The notes beneath the pieces were generated by a model. That model was not told where the DNA came from, made no database searches, and was given only the letters and a program-made list of their open reading frames with translations. Shown piece after piece: positions 44,559 to 53,345 of a stretch of DNA of 64,000 nt. The DNA comes from Gemmobacter aquarius. GTDB lineage: Bacteria > Pseudomonadota > Alphaproteobacteria > Rhodobacterales > Rhodobacteraceae. The translations under genes were made by a program, and so were the position numbers. Positions within the stretch are counted from its first letter, which is position 1; each line of letters begins with the position of its first letter. Location: positions 256,001-320,000 of the forward strand of contig NZ_CP028918.1 of NCBI RefSeq assembly GCF_003060865.1, given 5' to 3'.

Positions 44559-45758
44559 ATGACCCCCGTTTATATCTGCGACTATATCCGCACGCCCATC
44601 GGCCGCTTCGGCGGGGCGCTGTCTTCGGTCCGTGCCGATGATCTGGGCGCTGTGCCGCTGCGGGCGCTGATGGCGCGCAACGGCGGCGTCGACTGGGACG
44701 CGGTGGACGATGTGATCTTCGGCTGCGCCAATCAGGCGGGCGAGGATAACCGCAACGTGGCACGGATGTCGGCCCTGCTTGCGGGCTTGCCCGTGTCGGT
44801 GACCGGGACGACGATCAACCGTCTGTGCGGGTCGGGGATGGACGCCGTGCTGGTCGCTGCACGCCAGATCGCGGCGGGCGAGGCGCATCTGATGATCGCA
44901 GGCGGCGTCGAAAGCATGTCGCGCGCGCCCTTTGTCATGCCCAAGGCAGACACCGCCTTTTCCCGCAATGCCGAGATTTACGACACCACCATCGGCTGGC
45001 GTTTTGTGAACCCGGCGATGCAGGCCGCCCATGGCACCGACTCGATGCCGCAGACGGGGCAGAACGTGGCAGATGACTTTGGCATCGACCGCGACGCGCA
45101 GGACGCGATGGCGCTTGCCAGCCAGAACAAGGCGGCCGCCGCACAGGCCAGCGGGCGGTTGGCGCGGGAAATCACCCCCGTCACCGTTGCGCAGCGCAAG
45201 GGCGATCCGCTGGCCGTGGCCCAGGACGAACACCCCCGCGCCACCACGATCGAGGCGCTGGCCAAGCTCAGACCGCTGTTTCCGAACGGCTCGGTCACGG
45301 CGGGCAATGCGAGCGGCGTGAACGACGGCGCGGCGGCGCTGGTCATCGCCTCGGAAGCCGCGATGAAACGGCACGGCCTGCGCCCCCTCGCCCGCATCCT
45401 CGGCGGGGCGACCGCAGGCGTTGCGCCGCGCATCATGGGCATCGGCCCCGCACCCGCAAGCGAGAAACTGATGGCCCGCCTTGGCCTTGGACCCGCCGAT
45501 TTCGACGTGATCGAACTCAACGAAGCCTTTGCAGCCCAAGGCATCGCCACGCTGCGCCAACTCGGCATCGCCGACGACGACCCGCGCGTGAACCGCAACG
45601 GCGGAGCGATCGCACTGGGCCATCCGCTCGGCATGTCCGGCGCGCGGATCACCGGAACGGCGGCGCTGGAACTGCACGAGACCGGGGGCAAGCGGTCGCT
45701 TTCCACCATGTGCATCGGCGTCGGTCAGGGAATCAGCATCGCGCTGGAACGGGTCTGA
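44559..45758 (+). CDS. pcaF: 3-oxoadipyl-CoA thiolase
   Basis: A 399-residue thiolase that cleaves 3-oxoadipyl-CoA to succinyl-CoA and acetyl-CoA. The nucleophile Cys is in INRLCGSGMDAVLVAARQI (about 90), His in NRNGGAIALGHPLGMSGAR (about 355), and the second Cys in STMCIGVGQGIS (about 388). RTPIGRFGGALSSVRADDLGA is typical of the PcaF subgroup. It starts on the base after the pcaJ stop. Confidence 0.95.
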   Translation: MTPVYICDYIRTPIGRFGGALSSVRADDLGAVPLRALMARNGGVDWDAVDDVIFGCANQAGEDNRNVARMSALLAGLPVSVTGTTINRLCGSGMDAVLVAARQIAAGEAHLMIAGGVESMSRAPFVMPKADTAFSRNAEIYDTTIGWRFVNPAMQAAHGTDSMPQTGQNVADDFGIDRDAQDAMALASQNKAAAAQASGRLAREITPVTVAQRKGDPLAVAQDEHPRATTIEALAKLRPLFPNGSVTAGNASGVNDGAAALVIASEAAMKRHGLRPLARILGGATAGVAPRIMGIGPAPASEKLMARLGLGPADFDVIELNEAFAAQGIATLRQLGIADDDPRVNRNGGAIALGHPLGMSGARITGTAALELHETGGKRSLSTMCIGVGQGISIALERV

Positions 45759-45817
45759 GCGAAGGGCCGACGCGGCAACGCAGCATCCTACCGACTGGCC
45801 GAATAGCAGGGAACCGA

Positions 45818-46885
45818 ATGACGCTTTTTCAGAACAGCTTTGTCGTCAACAGCGCCGCAATGCGCGTCAGGTTCGGCGCCGGTGTGCGGCACAGTGTCGG
45901 TGACGAGATGGAGGCGCTTGGGCTGTCGCGGGCGCTGGTGTTGACGACGCCGCAACAGGCCGAGACGGGGCGCGAATTCGTCCGCCTGCTTGGCAGGAAC
46001 GCGGTCGGTTTGTTCGACAAGGCAACGATGCATACGCCCGTCGCCATCAGTGAAGAGGCAACGGCCGAGGCTATTCGTCTGGCAGCAGATTGCGTCGTAT
46101 CGATTGGCGGGGGTTCGACGACCGGTCTGGGGAAGGCGATCGCGCTGAGGACCGACCTGCCGCAGATCGTTGTGCCGACGACTTATGCCGGTTCGGAAGC
46201 GACGGGTATTCTTGGGCAGACGGAGCACGGACGGAAGACAACGATCACCACGCCCAAGGTCCAGCCCGAGGTGATTTTGTATGATCCCGAACTGGTGCAG
46301 GGCCTGCCGGTCGGCATGACGGTGACGAGCGCGCTGAACGCGATGGCGCATGCGGCCGAGGGGCTTTACGCGCAGAACCGTTCGCCTGTGTCCGGCCTGA
46401 TGGCGCTGGAAGGTCTGCGCGCATTCCGCAACGCGCTTCCCGCAGTGGTCGCCAATCCGTCCGATCTGGCTGCGCGGGGGGAGACGCTTTACGGCGCCTG
46501 GCTCTGTGGCAGTGTTCTTGGCTCGGTCGGCATGGCGCTGCATCACAAGCTTTGCCACACGCTGGGCGGGAGCTTCGATCTGCCGCATGCCGAAACCCAT
46601 GCAGTCATCCTGCCCCATGCCATCGCCTATAACGAGGTGGCGGTGCCAGACCTGCTGCGCCCCGTTGCCGAAATCTTCGGAACCGAGAGCGCGGGCGCGG
46701 CGCTTTACGCCTTTGGGCGGGATATGGGCGCACCGACCGCCCTGCGTGATCTGGGGCTGGCCGAAGCCGATCTCGACCGTGCGGCAGAGCTTGCGACCCA
46801 GAACCCCTATTGGAACCCGCGACCCGTCGAACGGTTGGCGATCCGCGCGATGCTACAGGCGGCATGGGCCGGTGACGCGCCCTAG
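45818..46885 (+). CDS. Maleylacetate reductase
   Basis: A 355-residue iron-type alcohol dehydrogenase of the maleylacetate reductase group. It begins FVVNSAAMRVRFGAGVRHSVGDE and carries VVSIGGGSTTGLGKAIAL, QIVVPTTYAGSEATGILGQTE and the His-rich HHKLCHTLGGSFDLPHAETHAVILPH. It reduces maleylacetate, the product of hydroxyquinol ring cleavage, to 3-oxoadipate, which PcaIJ then takes up. It lies 59 bases after pcaF on the same strand. Relatives are named MacA, TftE or GraC; the name was left open. Confidence 0.93.
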   Translation: MTLFQNSFVVNSAAMRVRFGAGVRHSVGDEMEALGLSRALVLTTPQQAETGREFVRLLGRNAVGLFDKATMHTPVAISEEATAEAIRLAADCVVSIGGGSTTGLGKAIALRTDLPQIVVPTTYAGSEATGILGQTEHGRKTTITTPKVQPEVILYDPELVQGLPVGMTVTSALNAMAHAAEGLYAQNRSPVSGLMALEGLRAFRNALPAVVANPSDLAARGETLYGAWLCGSVLGSVGMALHHKLCHTLGGSFDLPHAETHAVILPHAIAYNEVAVPDLLRPVAEIFGTESAGAALYAFGRDMGAPTALRDLGLAEADLDRAAELATQNPYWNPRPVERLAIRAMLQAAWAGDAP

Positions 46886-46893
46886 CAGGCCTG

Positions 46894-48624
46894 TCAGGTT
46901 GCGCTGTTGACCGCGCTGAGGATGCTGTTCTCGGCATCTCGCAGGGCCTGACGCGCGGGTTTGCCGTGGAACACCGCATCGTGGATTTCGGCGCCGAGGA
47001 TGCGTTCGATCAGGCTGAATTCCTGAATCGGCGGACGCGCCCATGTGACAAGCTCGTTCCGGCGGGCGAGTTGGTCGGCCATGCTGACGATGGGGGACGA
47101 GGCCAGCGCCTCGGGGTCGGCGCAGACGGAAAAGCGGGGGGCGACAGGGAAGCCGTTCTTGACATGGGCTTTCATCGCCTCGGGCGAGACCATCCATGTG
47201 ATGGCGTTCATGATCTGCTTTTGCCGTGCGGGTTTGACCGAGGCAGGGATGGTCATGAGAAAGCCGCCGATGGGGGCCGCGATGCGGCGCAAGCGGCGCG
47301 AGGGCGGGGGAAGATAGGCCACGCGGCGGGCGACCTGCGAGCTGAGTTCATGTTCGAAACGGGCGGCGCGCATGGTCCAGCAATAGGCAAGGCCGGCCCG
47401 GCCGGACATGAAGCACTGGATGCGCTTTTCCCAATCCATGAATTCGATGTCGGGGGGCGACACCTCGACCAGTTGCTTCATGTATTCGATCACCTCGACC
47501 GCATCGACCGTGTCGATCTGCAGTTTGAGCTTTTCGAATTTCGGAAAGACCCAGCTTTCCTGATTGTGCAGCGGCATGTCGATGATCGTCTTCTGGCAGG
47601 CAGCCAGAAAGAACATGAAGGAATTGGCGATTGGCATGCCGCGCTGGCCGTTCCACGCGATGCCGTAGAATTCCGATGCGGGCCGGTGCAGGGCGCGGGC
47701 GGCGGCGATGGTTTCATCAAAGGTGCGCGGAAAGGTCAGGCCCTTTTCCTCGAACAGGTCGCGGCGGGCGGCGAGGATTTCTATCGTGCAATAAAGCGGG
47801 ATGCCGTATTGCGTGCCCTTCCAGTTTCCGGTGCCCCAGACCGAGGGGTGGAAATCGAGCGGGTTGATCGCGGCGTCCTGCAACAGATCATCAAGGGGCG
47901 CGAGGTAGCCTTTTTCGGCAAATTCGCCCAGCCACGGCATGTTGATGGAAATGACATCATATTCGGCGTTCGGCTTTTCGAAATAGCTTTGCGAATTGAC
48001 GTAAAGGTCGGGTAGCCGCTGCAGGTCGAAGCTGCTTTTCTTGCCCAGATCGTTGCGGAAATCGGACCACATGTTTCGCATCGACGAGAAGTAGTTGTCG
48101 TCGTTGAGCAGAAAGCGAATGTCGCCCGGGACCTTGCCGGCGATGTCGTCGCCGCGCACGGGCGAAATGATCTGTGCCGCGAAATAGCTGCCGCCGAAAT
48201 AGTATTCGTTCGCCTCGGCGCCTTTTCGCAGGCCGAAGGTCTTGGCAAGATGGCCTTTTACGTGGGTCGCGTATTCCATGAAGCTTTGCAGCAGCGTGTC
48301 TGCGGGTTCGAGGAAATGCGTTTTCAACCCGCCGCCGCGCGGCACCTGACGGATCAGCCCGTCTTCGATCATCTTGCCGATCATGCGGTTGCCGGTCGAA
48401 TAGGGCACGCCTGCGAGTGTTATCAGGCCGGATTTGTCGATGGGGCGGCGGCGCAGGTGGCTGTCGACGAGTTCGAGCACCACGTTCCAGTACACATCCT
48501 TTGCCGCACCGGGCAGGCCGGTGTCGAACGGGGCGCGGAGTTTGCGTAAAAAGTCGACGATACGCGACAGTTCATGCGCGGTGAGTTCCGGTGAGGCAGC
48601 GATGGACGTGTTGACCTGTTGCAC
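46894..48624 (-). CDS. Transcriptional regulator with winged helix fused to ABC solute-binding domain
   Basis: A 576-residue protein without a signal peptide. Residues 1-125 look like a winged-helix domain: YWNVVLELVDSHLRRRPIDK, SGLITLAGVPYSTGNRMIGKM, IEDGLIRQVPRGGG. From about 155 to 540 it follows the type-1 extracellular solute-binding fold (SBP_bac_1): YDVISINMPWLGEFAEKGYL with PLDDLL, YGIPLYCTIEILAARRDLFE, FMSGRAGLAYCWTM and PIGGFLMTIPASVKPARQ with MNAITWMVSP. So a periplasmic-type sensor domain appears to be reused in the cytoplasm to control transcription. It starts at a GTG four bases after the upstream dehydrogenase stop. Probable target: the divergent catabolic operon. The domain reading is by motif only. 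Confidence 0.8.
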   Translation of the reverse strand: MQQVNTSIAASPELTAHELSRIVDFLRKLRAPFDTGLPGAAKDVYWNVVLELVDSHLRRRPIDKSGLITLAGVPYSTGNRMIGKMIEDGLIRQVPRGGGLKTHFLEPADTLLQSFMEYATHVKGHLAKTFGLRKGAEANEYYFGGSYFAAQIISPVRGDDIAGKVPGDIRFLLNDDNYFSSMRNMWSDFRNDLGKKSSFDLQRLPDLYVNSQSYFEKPNAEYDVISINMPWLGEFAEKGYLAPLDDLLQDAAINPLDFHPSVWGTGNWKGTQYGIPLYCTIEILAARRDLFEEKGLTFPRTFDETIAAARALHRPASEFYGIAWNGQRGMPIANSFMFFLAACQKTIIDMPLHNQESWVFPKFEKLKLQIDTVDAVEVIEYMKQLVEVSPPDIEFMDWEKRIQCFMSGRAGLAYCWTMRAARFEHELSSQVARRVAYLPPPSRRLRRIAAPIGGFLMTIPASVKPARQKQIMNAITWMVSPEAMKAHVKNGFPVAPRFSVCADPEALASSPIVSMADQLARRNELVTWARPPIQEFSLIERILGAEIHDAVFHGKPARQALRDAENSILSAVNSAT

Positions 48625-48628
48625 CGGT

Positions 48629-49540
48629 TCAGCCCCGTTGTGCGGAAATCCCAGAATGCCATTTCACCAAAGCGAAGAAATCTTCGTTTTGCAATCCTGC
48701 ATTCGCTGCGGCGCGGTAAAGTTCGAGGATAAGCCCCGAGGTCAGCATCGGCACGCCGTTGCCGCGTCCGGCATCGCTGATAAGGGTAAAATCCTTGATC
48801 ATCTGCTGGATGGTGAAGGCGGGGGTGTAGTCTTCTGACACCACCAGATCGGCCTTGTACTTGAACAAAGGCGAAGCGACGGCACTTTCGCAGATCACCT
48901 CCATCATCGCGGCGCGGCTGAGACCGCCGCTGGCGCCCATGCTGACGGCTTCGGCAAGAATGGCCGAGGATGCGCCGACGAGCGTGTTGAGAACCAGCTT
49001 CATGTAGCGCGCCTCGTCGCCCGTCCCGAGCCAGAACTGGCGGGCCGACAGCAGCGAGATCAGGGGGAGGGCCGTTTGCCAGCCTTGCGGATCGCCCGAG
49101 GCGAGCACGGTGAGCGTGCCTTTTTCGGCCAGAGCAGTGCTGCCCGATACAGGGGCGCGGATGTAGAGAATTCCAGCATTTGCAAGGATTTGCGCGACTT
49201 CTGCAGAGCATTCGGGGGAAACGGTGCTCATCTCGACCAGCACGGCACCGCGCGGCAGGCGGGTGGCAAGGCCCGCGACCACGGCGCGCAGGGCGGCATC
49301 GTCGGGCAGGGTGGCAAAGACGAGGTCGGCCCCGTCGAGGGCGGAAAGGTCTGCGCTGGTTGCGGCCCCTTCGGCAGAAAGCATCGCAAGCGTGGCGGGG
49401 TTCGGTTCGCAGACCGCGACCGCAATGCCTGCGGCAAGCAGGTTGCGCGCCATGGGCAGGCCCATCTTGCCCGCTCCGACCCAGCCGGTCTTTCTGCCCG
49501 CCACGCCTGCGCGTGTTTCGGCCGCCACTTTCGAATCCAT
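48629..49540 (-). CDS. 3-hydroxyisobutyrate dehydrogenase-family oxidoreductase
   Basis: A 303-residue beta-hydroxyacid dehydrogenase. The NAD(P) fold opens GWVGAGKMGLPMARNLLAAG, DLVFATLPDDAALRAVV follows, and the substrate loop has STVSPECSAEVAQILA with RAPVSGSTALAEKGTL. The catalytic lysine is in RYMKLVLNTLVG (about 182). The substrate is unknown; it is probably a 3-hydroxy acid or an intermediate of the neighbouring pathway. It shares a transcript with the downstream winged-helix/SBP regulator and is divergent from the alcohol dehydrogenase operon. Confidence 0.88.
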   Translation of the reverse strand: MDSKVAAETRAGVAGRKTGWVGAGKMGLPMARNLLAAGIAVAVCEPNPATLAMLSAEGAATSADLSALDGADLVFATLPDDAALRAVVAGLATRLPRGAVLVEMSTVSPECSAEVAQILANAGILYIRAPVSGSTALAEKGTLTVLASGDPQGWQTALPLISLLSARQFWLGTGDEARYMKLVLNTLVGASSAILAEAVSMGASGGLSRAAMMEVICESAVASPLFKYKADLVVSEDYTPAFTIQQMIKDFTLISDAGRGNGVPMLTSGLILELYRAAANAGLQNEDFFALVKWHSGISAQRG

Positions 49541-49602
49541 GAGACACCTCGCGTTCGTCTGCGACCAACATAGAGGGTCGATCCGGCGCTACGTCCCGGA
49601 AT

Positions 49603-49619
49603 TTATCCGAAGCGGATAA
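49603..49619. promoter_or_regulatory. Perfect palindrome in the divergent promoter region
   Basis: TTATCCGAAGCGGATAA: 7-base arms with a 3-base centre, 63 bases upstream of the dehydrogenase-regulator operon and about 230 bases before the divergent operon. It is a good candidate operator for the winged-helix/SBP regulator. Confidence 0.5.
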
Positions 49620-49672
49620 TTTCGCCCCGCTGTACCCGATCCGGTTTGATATCGATGGATCAAGGGAGTGAG

Positions 49673-49773
49673 TCGGGACCGTGCAGACGAGAGCGTCTGG
49701 CCCGATGCGTGAAACCAGTGACCCGTAGCCCGTGCATGGCGAGCAAGGCGGCCATGCGGTAGGGCGGCTGCAC
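49673..49773 (+). ncRNA. Candidate structured leader RNA of the catabolic operon
   Basis: Between the palindrome and the first gene of the rightward operon the sequence can fold extensively. TCGGGACC (49673) pairs with GGCCCGA (49699) around the hairpin AGACG-agag-CGTCT. GCCC plus GCATGGC (49728-49740) pairs with GCCATGC plus GGGC (49751-49765). GTGCAG (49681) can alternatively pair with CTGCAC (49768). The segment has no credible reading frame. It could be a riboswitch-like leader or a fragment of a group II intron domain I; no known class was recognised. Confidence 0.3.
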
Positions 49774-49851
49774 GCCAGAGCGGTGTGAAAGTAGGGTCGG
49801 CAGGCGTCATGCGCGGTGCGTGCGGTTACGACAGCAGGGGAGGAGCGAAAC

Positions 49852-50919
49852 ATGCGGGCAGTCCGTTTTCACGGGGCACGGGATATCCGGGTCGAGGATG
49901 TGGCAGAACCTTCGGGCAAGCTGGCGCCCGACGATGTGCTGATCGCCCCGGCAGTGACCGGTATTTGCGGAACCGATCTGCACGAATACCTTGCAGGCCC
50001 TATCGTCACGCCGAAAGAGCCGCACGTTTATACCGGAGCGACCAACCCGCAGATTCTGGGGCACGAGTTTTCTGCGCGGGTTCTGGCCGTCGGTGACGCG
50101 GTAAGCCATGTGGCGGCAGGGGATCGCATTTCGATCCAGCCGCTGTTGTCGCCGCGCAACGACTATTACGGCAAGCGCGGGCTGTTCCATCTGTCGCCCG
50201 TCATGGGCTGCGTGGGGCTAAGCTGGGCCTGGGGCGGAATGGGCGAAAAGGCGGTGATCAAGGATTACAACGCCCAGCCGGTGCCCGATAACATCACCGA
50301 CGATCAAGCGGCCATGATCGAACCCGCTGCCGTTGCGCTGTATGGTGTGGACCGTGGCGGGGTGACGGCAGGGTCGACCGTGCTGGTTTCGGGCGCGGGT
50401 CCCATCGGCGCGCTGACGGTTCTGGCGGCGCACGCCGCAGGGGCTGCGCTGGTCATCGTGTCCGAGCCGAACCCGAACCGTCGCCGGATCATCGCCGAAA
50501 TTGCGCCCTATGCCATCGTGGTCGATCCCCGAAGCGGAGATTTGGCGCAAGTGGTTGCCGATCTGACCGAAGAAGGCGTGGGCGTGGATGTGGCGCTGGA
50601 ATGCGTCGGGCTTGAAGCGTCGCTGAATGCCTGCGTTACGGCGGTGCGCCGTCAGGGGCGGGTGGTGCAGGTGGGCCTGCACATGAAGCCTGCCAGCATC
50701 GACGCGATGCTGTGGGCCTTGAAGGACATCACCGTGGAAGCGACGTGGTGCTACCCGACGCAAATCTGGCCGCGCATCGCGCGCATGATCGCTGCGGGGA
50801 ATTTCCCGGTCGAGAAGGTGATCACCGCACGGATCGACGCCAAGGATGTGGTCGCCAAGGGGTTCGAGGCACTGCTCGATCCGGCGGGCGAACATTTGAA
50901 GATTCTGGTCACGACCTGA
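49852..50919 (+). CDS. Zinc-type medium-chain alcohol dehydrogenase
   Basis: A 355-residue MDR enzyme close to 2,3-butanediol/sorbitol dehydrogenases. Catalytic zinc ligands are in VTGICGTDLHEY (Cys about 39) and ILGHEFSARV (His), and the NAD fold is STVLVSGAGPIGALTVLAAHAAGA. The usual four-Cys structural zinc lobe is replaced by PLLSPRNDYYGKRGLFHLS. A strong AGGGGAGGAG ribosome site precedes the ATG. It is the first gene of the rightward operon. A polyol or cyclitol substrate is plausible but not shown. Confidence 0.87.
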   Translation: MRAVRFHGARDIRVEDVAEPSGKLAPDDVLIAPAVTGICGTDLHEYLAGPIVTPKEPHVYTGATNPQILGHEFSARVLAVGDAVSHVAAGDRISIQPLLSPRNDYYGKRGLFHLSPVMGCVGLSWAWGGMGEKAVIKDYNAQPVPDNITDDQAAMIEPAAVALYGVDRGGVTAGSTVLVSGAGPIGALTVLAAHAAGAALVIVSEPNPNRRRIIAEIAPYAIVVDPRSGDLAQVVADLTEEGVGVDVALECVGLEASLNACVTAVRRQGRVVQVGLHMKPASIDAMLWALKDITVEATWCYPTQIWPRIARMIAAGNFPVEKVITARIDAKDVVAKGFEALLDPAGEHLKILVTT

Positions 50920-50950
50920 CCGCAAGCTGCATCGAAGAAAGAACAAAAGA

Positions 50951-52021
50951 ATGAGCACCAAGAACGTCGCCTTGATCGTCGGGGCCACCGGCCTGTCGGG
51001 CAGCTATGCGGGACGCTTGCTGAAAGCGCAGGGCTGGACGGTCGTCACGCTGTCGCGCGGGGCGGCAGAGCTGGAGTTTTCCGACCGCCATATCGCCGCC
51101 GATTTGCAGGATGCGGCGGGGACGAAAGCGGCACTGGCTGCGGCACAGGATGTGACGCATGTGTTCTTCTGCACATGGTCGCGGCAGGCGAACGAGGCCG
51201 AGAACGTGCGCGTCAATGCGCTGATGATCCGCAATCTGTTCGACGGGCTGGCAGCTGCCCCGATCAAGCATGCGGCGCTGGTGACGGGGTTGAAGCATTA
51301 CCTCGGGTCGTTCGACGATTACGCCAAGGTCAAGCCCTACACGCCCTTCCTTGAAAGCAGCCCGCGTCTGCCGGGGCTGAATTTCTATTACGCGCAGGAA
51401 GATGTGCTGTTCGAAATGGCCGAACAGCGCGGGTTTACGTGGTCGGTGCATCGCCCGCATACCATGATCGGGTTTGTCATCGGCAATGCGATGAACATGG
51501 CCGTGACGTTGGCGGTCTATGCGTCGATCTGCAAGGAAACCGGGCGGCCGTTCGTTTATCCCGGATCGACCGAGCAGTATAATGCCGTGACCGATGTGAC
51601 CGACGCGCGGCTTCTGGCCAAGCAACTGGTCTGGGCGGCGACAACGCCGGAGGCGGCGAACACGCCGTTCAACACCTCGAACGGCGATGTCTTCCGCTGG
51701 ACTTGGTTGTGGAAGCAGATTGCAGATTACTTCGGGCTGGAGGTTGCGACCCATCCGGGCAAGCCGACGCTTCTGGAAGAGCAGATGGCCGATGCGCCCG
51801 CGATCTGGGCGGGCATGGTCGCAAAGCACGGGTTGCAGGACATTCCGGTGAACACGCTGGCTTCGTGGTGGCACAGCGACGCCGATCTTGGGCGCACGCT
51901 GGAGTGTTTCACCGACATGACCAACAGCCGCACGCTTGGCTTTGACGCCTATCAGCCCACGCGCAGCAGCTTCACCGATGTGTTCGACGAATTGCGCGCG
52001 CGCAAGATCATCCCGGCGTGA
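50951..52021 (+). CDS. PRISE-like short-chain dehydrogenase/reductase
   Basis: A 356-residue extended SDR. The N-terminus NVALIVGATGLSGSYAGRLL has the NADP glycine motif. VFFCTWSRQANEAENVRVN, ALVTGLKHYLGSF, NFYYAQEDVLFE and WSVHRPHTMIGF are characteristic of the progesterone 5-beta-reductase/iridoid synthase-like (PRISE) group, which reduces enones at the double bond. The active-site Tyr lies in the FYYAQED stretch. In this operon it may reduce an unsaturated ketone intermediate; that is inference. Confidence 0.85.
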   Translation: MSTKNVALIVGATGLSGSYAGRLLKAQGWTVVTLSRGAAELEFSDRHIAADLQDAAGTKAALAAAQDVTHVFFCTWSRQANEAENVRVNALMIRNLFDGLAAAPIKHAALVTGLKHYLGSFDDYAKVKPYTPFLESSPRLPGLNFYYAQEDVLFEMAEQRGFTWSVHRPHTMIGFVIGNAMNMAVTLAVYASICKETGRPFVYPGSTEQYNAVTDVTDARLLAKQLVWAATTPEAANTPFNTSNGDVFRWTWLWKQIADYFGLEVATHPGKPTLLEEQMADAPAIWAGMVAKHGLQDIPVNTLASWWHSDADLGRTLECFTDMTNSRTLGFDAYQPTRSSFTDVFDELRARKIIPA

Positions 52022-52041
52022 GCGGGGGCAGGGGAGATATC

Positions 52042-52329
52042 ATGCATTACGTAGTCCATTGCCTTGACCATGACGGTGCCGTTGAAAAGCGGTTGGCGAA
52101 TTATGACGCGCACAAGGCCTATCTGGCGGCGGCGACGGTCAAAACGGTAATCTCGGGTCCGCTTTTGGCGGATGACGAGGCGACGATGATCGGAAGCTGC
52201 TTTGTTCTGGAAGCAGACAGTCTGGCAGCGGTCGAGGATTTCAATCGCAACGACCCCTTTGCCAAGGTGGGGTTGTGGAAAACCGTGTCGATCCGTCCCT
52301 TTGCCAAGCGCGTGGATAACCGGACATGA
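52042..52329 (+). CDS. YciI-like protein
   Basis: A 95-residue protein of the YciI/dimeric alpha-beta barrel fold: MHYVVHCLDHDGAVEKRLANYDAH-like opening, VISGPLLADDEATMIGS and VEDFNRNDPFAKVGLWKTVSIRPF. YciI proteins resemble muconolactone isomerase and some act as dehydratases or dehydrochlorinases in aromatic pathways. The start at 52042 follows GGGGAGA. It overlaps the next gene by four bases (ATGA). Confidence 0.8.
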   Translation: MHYVVHCLDHDGAVEKRLANYDAHKAYLAAATVKTVISGPLLADDEATMIGSCFVLEADSLAAVEDFNRNDPFAKVGLWKTVSIRPFAKRVDNRT

Positions 52330-53333
52330 GCAATCCCGTAAACATCGCATTGGTCGGCATGGGCTGGTGGGGCCAGAAGATGCTGGCCGTTTTGCAGGCG
52401 GCGCCGCAAGATATTCGCGTGGTGCGGGCGGTCGAGCCGAATATCGAGACGGTGCGGGCGCTGTGCGCCGAAAAGGGGATCGCGCTGACGGCGGATTATG
52501 CCGATGCGCTGGCCGACCCGAGCGTCGAGGCGGTGGTGCTGGCCACGCCGCATTCGATGCACACCGGACAGATCGCTGCGGCGGTGGCGGCGGGCAAGCA
52601 CGTGTTTTGCGAAAAGCCGCTGGCGCTGACCAAGGCCGAGGCCGTGCGTTCGGTGGAATTGTGCCGTGCTGCGGGGCTGGTGCTTGGCATGGGCCACGAG
52701 CGGCGGTTCGAACCCCCGGTCGCGGAAATGCTGGCGATGGCCGATGCGGGCAGTTTGGGCCGTATTCACCAGATCGAGGCGAATTTCAGCCATGACAAGT
52801 TTCTGTCGCTGGCGCGCGACAACTGGCGTCTGAAGGCCGATCAGGCGCCTGCGGGCGGGATGACGGCGACGGGGATTCACCTGCTGGACCTGTCGGTGCG
52901 ACTGCTGGGGGCGGCAGAGTCGGTGCTGTGCATCTGCGAGCAGCTTTCGTCGGACCTGCCGCAGGGCGACACGGTGGCGGCTTTCGTCAAGTTCAAGGGG
53001 GGTGGCACGTCTTACGTTTCGGCCTCACTCGCCAACCCGTTCATGTCGCGCTTTACGGTTTACGGGGCCAAAGGCTGGATCGACATCCGCGACAAGGCGC
53101 ATGTCGAAGCGCCTGACGGCTGGATCGTCACCAGCGCCATGACGGGCGGGCCGATCATCACCCGCGAAATCGGCAAGGCCGAGCCGGTCAAGGACAACCT
53201 CGTGTCGTTCGCCCGCGCCGTGCGGGGCACCGAGACCTATCCGGTGACGGGTGAACATCTGGTCAACAACATCGCACTTCTGGAGGCCGTGTTCCGCTCG
53301 GCTACCAGCGGCCGCATCGAAACCGTCGCATAA
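52326..53333 (+). CDS. Gfo/Idh/MocA-family oxidoreductase
   Basis: A 335-residue NAD(P)-dependent dehydrogenase. The Rossmann opening is IALVGMGWWGQKMLAVL and the family motif is KHVFCEKPLALTKAEA (catalytic Lys about 98). GGMTATGIHLLDLSVRLLG holds the conserved Asp and His. Such enzymes oxidise inositols, glucosides and other sugars. Its presence with two MDR enzymes and a sugar-type importer suggests a cyclitol or glycosidic substrate. It is coupled to the YciI gene. Confidence 0.9.
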   Translation: MSNPVNIALVGMGWWGQKMLAVLQAAPQDIRVVRAVEPNIETVRALCAEKGIALTADYADALADPSVEAVVLATPHSMHTGQIAAAVAAGKHVFCEKPLALTKAEAVRSVELCRAAGLVLGMGHERRFEPPVAEMLAMADAGSLGRIHQIEANFSHDKFLSLARDNWRLKADQAPAGGMTATGIHLLDLSVRLLGAAESVLCICEQLSSDLPQGDTVAAFVKFKGGGTSYVSASLANPFMSRFTVYGAKGWIDIRDKAHVEAPDGWIVTSAMTGGPIITREIGKAEPVKDNLVSFARAVRGTETYPVTGEHLVNNIALLEAVFRSATSGRIETVA

Positions 53334-53345
53334 GGAACGAACGCC

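Noticed and set aside
49673..49845. Group II intron as a firm call for the structured leader
   Set aside because: No domain V/VI, no intron-encoded protein and no recognisable boundaries; kept only as one hypothesis.
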